A stretch of 61,042 bases of DNA, taken from NCBI GenBank assembly GCA_002346745.1, contig DEAL01000035.1, forward strand, positions 1 to 61,042, in the 5' to 3' direction. Both the position numbers and the translations under genes were made by a program. Positions 55,582-61,042 of this stretch are shown here, piece by piece. The DNA comes from Candidatus Neomicrothrix sp. UBA2983 (GTDB lineage Bacteria; Actinomycetota; Acidimicrobiia; Acidimicrobiales; MedAcidi-G1). Each line of letters starts with the position of its first letter. Within the stretch, counting starts at the first letter, position 1. The notes beneath the pieces are model-generated. The model had not been told where the DNA came from, did no database searches, and was given only the letters and a program-made list of their open reading frames with translations.

Positions 55582-56915
55582 GAGTCGCACCCGTCCGGCG
55601 TGACGGCCCGGTCGACGAGGCGTCGGGCCACCTCCGCCTCGAAGCCGTGGTCCGATGGCTCGTAGTACACGTTGCCCTCCACCTCCTCGGGCCGGTGCGC
55701 CTGTGGCACCCAGCCCCTCGGGTCGTCGTGCGGATAGTCGTAGCCCTCGCCGTGGCCCAGCCCGGTGGCCCCCTGGTAGTGGGCGTCGCGCAGGTGCGGT
55801 GGCACGAGGCCGGTCCCGGCGGCCCGGGCGTCGGTGCCGGCGGCGGCGAGCGCCCGGTACACGCGGTTCGACTTGGGTGCCGTGGCCAGGTGGACGACCG
55901 CCTGCGCCAGGTTCAGCCGTGCCTCCGGGAGGCCCACGAACTCGACGGCCCGTGCGGCGGCGTCGGCCACCACCAACGCCATCGGATCGGCCATCCCGAC
56001 GTCCTCGCTGGCCAGGACCACCAGTCGACGGGCGATGAACCGGGCGTCCTCCCCCGCCTCGAGCATCCGGGCCAGCCAGTAGAGCCCCGCGTCGGGGTCC
56101 GAACCTCGGATGCTCTTGATGAAGGCACTGATGACGTCGTAATGGGCATCGCGTCCGTACCGGAGGGCCTTGGTGCCCAAAGCGGCCTCGGCATCTGCCA
56201 GCGTCACCCGAGCCACCGAGTCGGCCGCTGCCGGATCCTCAGCCAACCGCCCGGTGGCCAGCGCAGCAGCCACCTCGAGGCTGGTCAGGCCATGTCGTCC
56301 GTCACCGGCCGCCCTATCCACCAACAGGTTCAGTGCATCGTCGTCGGCCTCGACAGTCTCGGCAGTCAGCCCTCGCTCCAAGAGGGAGCGCAGCGCCTCG
56401 GGACCTAGTGGTTCCAACCGAAACAACGTAGAACGCGACAACAACGGGGCATTCACCTCGAAGAACGGATTCTCGGTGGTGGCACCGATGAGCACCAGCA
56501 GACCCGACTCCACCGATGGCAGTAGTGCGTCCTGCTGCGCCTTGTTGAAACGATGGACCTCGTCGAGGAACAGGATGGTGCCCACATCGCGCTCACCGAG
56601 CCGGACCTGTGCAGAGGCCACCAACTCCCGGACGTCCTTCACGCTGGCGTTGACCGCCGAGAGCTCCGCGAACTCCTGGGCGGTGATCCGAGCAATCAGC
56701 CTGGCCAGTGTGGTCTTGCCCGTCCCCGGTGGACCCCACAACACGACCGACGACAACCGGTCAGCCTCGATCAGCCGCCGTAAGGGTCGGCCCGGGCCCA
56801 GCAGGTGCTCCTGGCCGACGACGTCATCCAGCCGGGTGGGCCGCAGGCGGTCGGCAAGCGGCGCCCGCCGGGCCAGACGGTCGTTCGCCGCACTGGTGAA
56901 GAGGTCTCCGGACAC
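55578..56915 (-). CDS. rarA: replication-associated recombination protein A (RarA/MgsA, AAA+ ATPase)
   Basis: Clamp-loader-like ATPase acting at stalled forks, 445 residues. Walker A WGPPGTGKTTLARLI, Walker B TILFLDEVHRFNKAQQDALL, sensor 1 LIGATTENPFF and the C-terminal tetramerisation domain (GYDYPHDDPRGWVPQ) are present. GTG at 56915 lies 6 bases after TACCGT, indicating a leaderless start. Its 5' part is clearly poorer in GC than its 3' part, and the drop continues to the right edge of the window. Confidence 0.94.
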   Translation of the reverse strand: MSGDLFTSAANDRLARRAPLADRLRPTRLDDVVGQEHLLGPGRPLRRLIEADRLSSVVLWGPPGTGKTTLARLIARITAQEFAELSAVNASVKDVRELVASAQVRLGERDVGTILFLDEVHRFNKAQQDALLPSVESGLLVLIGATTENPFFEVNAPLLSRSTLFRLEPLGPEALRSLLERGLTAETVEADDDALNLLVDRAAGDGRHGLTSLEVAAALATGRLAEDPAAADSVARVTLADAEAALGTKALRYGRDAHYDVISAFIKSIRGSDPDAGLYWLARMLEAGEDARFIARRLVVLASEDVGMADPMALVVADAAARAVEFVGLPEARLNLAQAVVHLATAPKSNRVYRALAAAGTDARAAGTGLVPPHLRDAHYQGATGLGHGEGYDYPHDDPRGWVPQAHRPEEVEGNVYYEPSDHGFEAEVARRLVDRAVTPDGCDS

Positions 56916-56921
56916 GTCCGG

Positions 56922-56927
56922 ACGGTA
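56922..56927 (-). promoter_or_regulatory. candidate leaderless -10 for rarA
   Basis: TACCGT on the minus strand ends 6 bases before GTG at 56915. The short aspS-rarA gap has a T-rich piece (TGTTTTTGC) just after the aspS stop but no GC-rich stem in front of it. Confidence 0.5.
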
Positions 56928-56970
56928 CCCGGCAACTCATCTTCTTAGAAATGGCTCTGCAAAAACAGAC

Positions 56971-58689
56971 CTATTCCACGGGGGGTAGCACTCGCAGTCC
57001 GAGTTCCTCGAGGTGCCGGTCGGCAATGGGCGTTGGAGCGCTGGTCAGCGGATCGGCACCCGACTGGGTCTTCGGGTAGGCGATAACTTCTCGAATGTTC
57101 TCCTCACCGGCCAGAATGGCCGTCAGGCGGTCCATGCCGAAGGCGAAGCCCGCGTGTGGCGGCGCGCCGTACCGGAAGGCGTCGAGCAAGAACCCAAACT
57201 TGGCGTGCGCCTCCTCCGAGCCGATGCCCAGGATCGAGAAGATCCTCTCCTGAACGTCGCCTCGGTGGATCCGGACACTGCCCGAGCCGAGTTCCCAACC
57301 GTTCAGCACGAGGTCGTAGGCCTGCGATCTGACTTCCAGCAGGTCGCCACTCTCGAGCGCCTCGAGATCCTCTTCGTGCGGCATGGTGAACGGGTGGTGG
57401 GCCGGGATGGGGTTGCCGGCCTCGTCAAGCCCTTCGAACAGTGGAAAGTCGACCACCCAAAGGAAGTGCAACCCACCCTCGGTGACCGGGGGACGACCGA
57501 GTTCGAGACGCAGCAGGCCCAAGACGTGACGAACTGCCCGCCGTTCATCGGCCACCAGCAGCAAGAGGTCGCCGGCCTCAGCTTCCAACGTCATGGCCAG
57601 CGCTGCCTTCTCGTTATCGGTCAGGAACTTGGCCACCGGCGAATCCAAGCCGTCATCGGTCACCCGCATCCACACCAGGCCCTTAGCACCCCACCGCTTG
57701 CACTGCTCGGTCAGGTCATCGAGTCGGCTACGTGAGGCATCGGCACCACCCGGCACCCGGATGCCCTTCACGCATGGCGCCTGAAAGGCCCGGAACTCGG
57801 TGCCAGCGAACACGCCGGTCAGCTCGACGAGTTCCAGGCCGAAGCGAACGTCTGGCTTGTCGGACCCGAAGCGCTCCTGGGCCTCTTGCCAGGACATTCT
57901 CGGGATCTCGCCCAGCCCTTCGCCCGTCACCGCCTCAGCGGCGGCCGAAACGGCATACGAGATGAAGGACAGGACGTCGTCCTGGGACACGAAGCTGGCC
58001 TCGGCATCCAGTTGCATGAACTCGAACTGCCGATCGGCGCGGAGGTCTTCGTCCCGCAGGCACCGAGCGATCTGGTAGTAGCGGTCGACCCCCCCAACCA
58101 TGCACAACTGCTTGAAGATCTGGGGACTTTGGGGGAGGGCGTAGAACGAGCCAGGCTCTTTGCGCGACGGGACGACGAAGTCCCGCGCTCCCTCCGGCGT
58201 ACTGGCAATGAGCATCGGCGTCTCAACCTCGACGAAGCCCTGCTCCTCCATGGCGCCCCGCACCGCGCTCGTCACCCGAGCCCGGACCTCCAGGTTGCGC
58301 TGCAGGCGAGGACGACGTAGGTCCACGTAGCGGTGTCGCAAACGCAACACTTCGTCTACCTCAGTGCGCTCGTCCAGGGGGAAGGGTGGCGGCTCGGCGA
58401 CCGACAGCACGGTTACCTGGGCGGCATCGACCTCCACGGCGCCCGTGGCCAACGAGTCGTTAGCTGTGTCGGCGGGTCTCTCACGTACTGTGCCGCTGAC
58501 CTGTAGCACGTACTCGCTACGTAGGTCATGGGCACCGTCGACCACCAACTGGACCACACCTGAGCGGTCCCGGAGGTCAACAAAGGCCAGGTGCTCACCG
58601 TGCTCACGCCGCCGATCGACCCAGCCACATAGGGTTACCGTACGGCCCACGTCGTTGACCCGGAGGTCACCACATCGGTCGGTTCGCAT
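56971..58689 (-). CDS. aspS: aspartyl-tRNA synthetase
   Basis: Class IIb synthetase, 572 residues from ATG 58689. OB-fold anticodon domain (TVTLCGWVDRRREHGEHLAFVDLRDRSG), then the class II core with LPQSPQIFKQLCMVGGVDRYYQIARCLRDEDLRADRQ split over motif 2, the bacterial GAD insertion, and motif 3 HAGFAFGMDRLTAIL. An in-frame TTG at 58710 overlaps the hisS stop (TTGA) and would add 7 residues; the family N-terminus favours ATG. Downstream of hisS. GC content is lower than in the genes to the left. Confidence 0.95.
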   Translation of the reverse strand: MRTDRCGDLRVNDVGRTVTLCGWVDRRREHGEHLAFVDLRDRSGVVQLVVDGAHDLRSEYVLQVSGTVRERPADTANDSLATGAVEVDAAQVTVLSVAEPPPFPLDERTEVDEVLRLRHRYVDLRRPRLQRNLEVRARVTSAVRGAMEEQGFVEVETPMLIASTPEGARDFVVPSRKEPGSFYALPQSPQIFKQLCMVGGVDRYYQIARCLRDEDLRADRQFEFMQLDAEASFVSQDDVLSFISYAVSAAAEAVTGEGLGEIPRMSWQEAQERFGSDKPDVRFGLELVELTGVFAGTEFRAFQAPCVKGIRVPGGADASRSRLDDLTEQCKRWGAKGLVWMRVTDDGLDSPVAKFLTDNEKAALAMTLEAEAGDLLLLVADERRAVRHVLGLLRLELGRPPVTEGGLHFLWVVDFPLFEGLDEAGNPIPAHHPFTMPHEEDLEALESGDLLEVRSQAYDLVLNGWELGSGSVRIHRGDVQERIFSILGIGSEEAHAKFGFLLDAFRYGAPPHAGFAFGMDRLTAILAGEENIREVIAYPKTQSGADPLTSAPTPIADRHLEELGLRVLPPVE

Positions 58690-58706
58690 GGACGTGGAGT
58701 AGTCAG

Positions 58707-59966
58707 TCAACGCAGCCTCGTTCGCAGGGTCTGGATCATCTGGTCCCGGGTGACGGTCTCCTGCCCGCTGTCACCCCGGAGGTCCCGCACGATCACCGTG
58801 CCGGCAGCCTTCTCGTCCTCGCCCACAATCACGGCCAACGCCGCAGCGCTTCGATCGGCGGCTTTCATCTGGGCCTTCATCGACCGGCCGTCCCAAGCCC
58901 GATCGGCGCGCAGGCCGTCGACACGGATCAGGTCGGTCAAAACTACGGCTTCGTCGCCGCCAGTGACGTCCACCACGAACACGTCAACGGCCGCTGCCGG
59001 AGCGTCGAACACACCCTCAGCGTCACAGGCCAACAACGTGCGGTCCACCCCAAGAGCGAAACCCACACCCGGCGTCTCCGGTGCCCCCAAATCGGCGGCC
59101 AGACCGTCGTACCGGCCACCACCACCTACCGCGTTCTGCGCAGCGTCCAGCGCCTCGGCCGCGAACTCAAAAGTAGTGCGCACGTAATAGTCAAGGCCGC
59201 GGACTAGACGGGGCGAGATGGTGTACGGCACTTCAATGGCGTCCAACGCCTCTGTCACACCTGCGAAGTGGGCTTCGGCATCAGCGGAAAGGTGGTCGAG
59301 CATCCGGGGAGCAGCAGCTATTAGCGGGGCGTCAGCCTCGCGCTGGGAGTCCAACACTCGAAGCGGGTTGGCCTCCAAAGTGACTCGCGACTCCTCGCTG
59401 AGGGCATCCTGGTCGACCGTGAAGTGGGTCCGAAGTGCCTCGACGTAGCGGACCCGGTCTTCAGCGCTGCCCAGCGAGTTAACTAGCAACGTCACCCGGC
59501 GAAGTCCTAGACGCTCATAGAAGCGCCACCCCAAGGCGATGACCTCAGCATCGAGGTGCGGGTCAGTCGGTCCTAGGACCTCGACACCCACCTGTTCGAA
59601 CTGCCGGAACCGGCCCTTCTGAGCTCGCTCGTAGCGGAAGTTAGGTCCGGCGTACCAGGCCTTGTACGGCAGGGCGGGGCGGTGCTCGGCAAACGCCCGC
59701 ACCACCGAGGCGGTCTGTTCCGGCCGCAGCGCGATGGTGCGACCGCCCTTATCCTCGAACGAGTACATCTCCTTGCGGACCACGTCCGTAGCCTCACCTA
59801 GTCGCTGGAACACCTCAACGTGTTCGAACATCGGCGGGATGACCTCGAGATACCCGGCGGAACCCACAACCTCGCTGAAAACCTCGACCAAGTTCCGCCA
59901 TCGAGCCGAGTCCGGCCAGAGGATGTCACGGGTTCCCTTCGGGGCGCGGAAGACATGGTCGGACAC
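58707..59966 (-). CDS. hisS: histidyl-tRNA synthetase
   Basis: Class IIa synthetase, 419 residues. FRAPKGTRDILWPDS at the start, motif 2 YAGPNFRYERAQKGRFRQFEQVGVE, histidine motifs LVRGLDYYVRTTFEF and GGGGRYDGL, motif 3 GVGFALGVDRTLL and the anticodon domain at the C-terminus. GTG at 59966 lies 8 bases after TAGCCT; a longer frame beginning MRSGPPVASYIV has no family support. It lies just downstream of rel; the usual hydrolase gene between rel and hisS is absent. Confidence 0.95.
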   Translation of the reverse strand: MSDHVFRAPKGTRDILWPDSARWRNLVEVFSEVVGSAGYLEVIPPMFEHVEVFQRLGEATDVVRKEMYSFEDKGGRTIALRPEQTASVVRAFAEHRPALPYKAWYAGPNFRYERAQKGRFRQFEQVGVEVLGPTDPHLDAEVIALGWRFYERLGLRRVTLLVNSLGSAEDRVRYVEALRTHFTVDQDALSEESRVTLEANPLRVLDSQREADAPLIAAAPRMLDHLSADAEAHFAGVTEALDAIEVPYTISPRLVRGLDYYVRTTFEFAAEALDAAQNAVGGGGRYDGLAADLGAPETPGVGFALGVDRTLLACDAEGVFDAPAAAVDVFVVDVTGGDEAVVLTDLIRVDGLRADRAWDGRSMKAQMKAADRSAAALAVIVGEDEKAAGTVIVRDLRGDSGQETVTRDQMIQTLRTRLR

Positions 59967-59974
59967 GATGTAGG

Positions 59975-59980
59975 AGGCTA
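59975..59980 (-). promoter_or_regulatory. candidate leaderless -10 for hisS
   Basis: TAGCCT on the minus strand ends 8 bases before GTG at 59966, in the 51-base gap after rel. It is identical to the hexamer before def. Confidence 0.45.
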
Positions 59981-60017
59981 CCGGCGGGCCAGACCGCACT
60001 CGCCGGACATCAAGCGG

Positions 60018-61042
60018 TCAGGCGTCGCCGGGATTACCGACTGGATCGACATCTGTATCACTGGCGGTGTCGGGCGCCCCCTGGACCGCTCGGCGCACGT
60101 CGTACACCGAGTCGATTCGTCGGAGCATGCGCAGCAGGGTCTCGAGGTGGGTCGGGTCCCCTATCTCGAAGTCGAACCGCATAGTGGCCACCCGGTCGGC
60201 ACCACTAGTCGACGTGATGGTCGACAGCACGTTTACGTGGTGGTCGGCCAGCACCCCGGTGATGTCCCGTAGCAGTCCCGGCCGATCCAATGCCTTGAGC
60301 ACCACCGAGACCACAAAGTGTCCGGAGGTCTCACCGTCCCAATCCACGTCGATAAGCCGGTCATCCTGCTCGGCCATGAGCGACACGGCGTTCGCACAGT
60401 CCGCCCGATGCACGCTGACGCCGCGCCCCTTGGTCACGAACCCCATGATCTCGTCGGGTGGTACCGGAGTGCAGCAGCGGGAAAGCCGCACCAACATGTC
60501 GTCCAGCCCCTCAACGTGGACCCCTACCCGACTGGGGTCCTGACGGGGTCGACGGGTCTTGATTGGGACAACGGCAATTCCGTCTACGCCGTCAGGCTGC
60601 AGAAGGCGAGCCACCCGTCCGACCAGCGACCGGGCGGACACGTGATGCTCGCCTACCGCCGCGTACAGCGTGTCGGGTTCGTGGTAGTTCATGGAGGCAG
60701 CCACCTCAGCCAACTCAGGACCCTCGAGTACCTCGCGGATGGCCAGTCCGGCTCGACGAAGCTCACGGGTGAGTTCCTCGTGGCCAGCGTCGATGGCCTC
60801 GGTTCGTCGCTCCTGGGAATACCAGTGCTTGATCTTGCTGGACGCCCGGTGGGTGACCACGAACTGCAGCCAGTCCCGACTAGGGCCCGCTCCAGCCTGA
60901 CGGGAAGTCACCACCTCGACGGTGTCGCCGGTGACGAGGCCCGTCTCCAGAGGAACCAGGCGTCCGCCTACCTTTGCGCCCACGCATGCGTGCCCGACGT
61001 CGGTGTGGATGGCGTAGGCGAAGTCCACCATGGTGGCCCCTA
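60018..61042 (-). CDS. rel: Rel (p)ppGpp synthetase/hydrolase, C-terminal part (5' end outside window)
   Basis: Stringent-response enzyme cut by the right edge; the hydrolase and synthetase domains are not in the window. Visible are the second half of the TGS domain (VDFAYAIHTDVGHACVGAKV), the helical domain (DWLQFVVTHRASSKIKHWY), the zinc-finger/CC domain (RLSRCCTPVPPDEIMGFVTKGRGVSVHRADC) and the ACT domain (RPGLLRDITGVLADHHVNVLSTI) with an acidic tail. The frame continues in GAT before the first Met, as expected for the GATPVDFAY context, so 61031 is not the true start. Confidence 0.93.
   Translation of the reverse strand, partial: GATMVDFAYAIHTDVGHACVGAKVGGRLVPLETGLVTGDTVEVVTSRQAGAGPSRDWLQFVVTHRASSKIKHWYSQERRTEAIDAGHEELTRELRRAGLAIREVLEGPELAEVAASMNYHEPDTLYAAVGEHHVSARSLVGRVARLLQPDGVDGIAVVPIKTRRPRQDPSRVGVHVEGLDDMLVRLSRCCTPVPPDEIMGFVTKGRGVSVHRADCANAVSLMAEQDDRLIDVDWDGETSGHFVVSVVLKALDRPGLLRDITGVLADHHVNVLSTITSTSGADRVATMRFDFEIGDPTHLETLLRMLRRIDSVYDVRRAVQGAPDTASDTDVDPVGNPGDA

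Noticed and set aside
58690..58720. TTG at 58710 as aspS start because of the TTGA overlap with hisS
   Set aside because: The family N-terminus aligns with ATG 58689; kept as an alternative only.

Overview
The window comes from a very GC-rich actinobacterium. The 16S fragment at the left edge carries the universal 5' end, and its first 300 bases look like Acidimicrobiia (Ilumatobacter-like marine lineages). That lineage is an inference from memory, not a search. Gene content is chromosomal housekeeping; I see no prophage, insertion sequence, CRISPR array or tRNA. Genes are packed with 4-base or 8-base start/stop overlaps, and convergent pairs are separated by only a few bases.

Layout, left to right. 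1-829: 5' end of a 16S rRNA gene leaving the window on the minus strand, with leader, boxA-like antiterminator and candidate tandem promoters. 830-5356: tyrS (minus) divergent from a class A penicillin-binding protein with PASTA repeats (plus) and a small membrane protein. 5353-14806: complete arginine operon argC-J-B-D-F-R-G-H (minus), followed by a thioesterase and a Nudix hydrolase, driven from an apparently leaderless promoter overlapped by an ARG-box-like operator. 14834-21785: qor-like gene, pheT, pheS, a SpoU methyltransferase and rplT-rpmI-infC; infC appears to start at AUA behind a leader with a strong attenuator hairpin. 21854-29699: DUF1844 protein, a divergent cold-shock-domain protein joined to hisG by a tandem TGATG repeat, ribD, a MogA/MoaB protein, a dienelactone hydrolase, rsmB-fmt-def, and two methyltransferases. 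29713-36196: priA, metK, coaBC, rpoZ, gmk, mihF, pyrF. 36200-44535: pyrD, carB, carA, pyrC, pyrB, pyrR behind a PyrR-type leader. 44533-56915: GNAT, nusB, efp, pepQ, aroQ-aroB-aroK, a broken prepilin peptidase, aroE, mltG, ruvX, alaS, DUF948 protein, rarA. 56971-61042: aspS, hisS and the C-terminal third of Rel, which runs off the right edge.

The genes form three near-complete pathways (arginine from glutamate, de novo UMP including carbamoyl phosphate synthase, and most of the shikimate pathway without aroC) among translation genes. Arginine and pyrimidine synthesis share carbamoyl phosphate made by CarAB; ArgR and PyrR supply the two feedback controls visible here.

A recurring regulatory feature is a TANNNT hexamer placed 6-8 bases before the start codon of genes that begin transcription units. 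This suggests widespread leaderless transcription. The most unusual structures are the hisG/cold-shock stop-start relay (22534-22590), the AUA-start infC with its leader, the 24-base bidirectional promoter at 28475-28498, and a pyrR leader whose terminator lies inside the pyrR reading frame.
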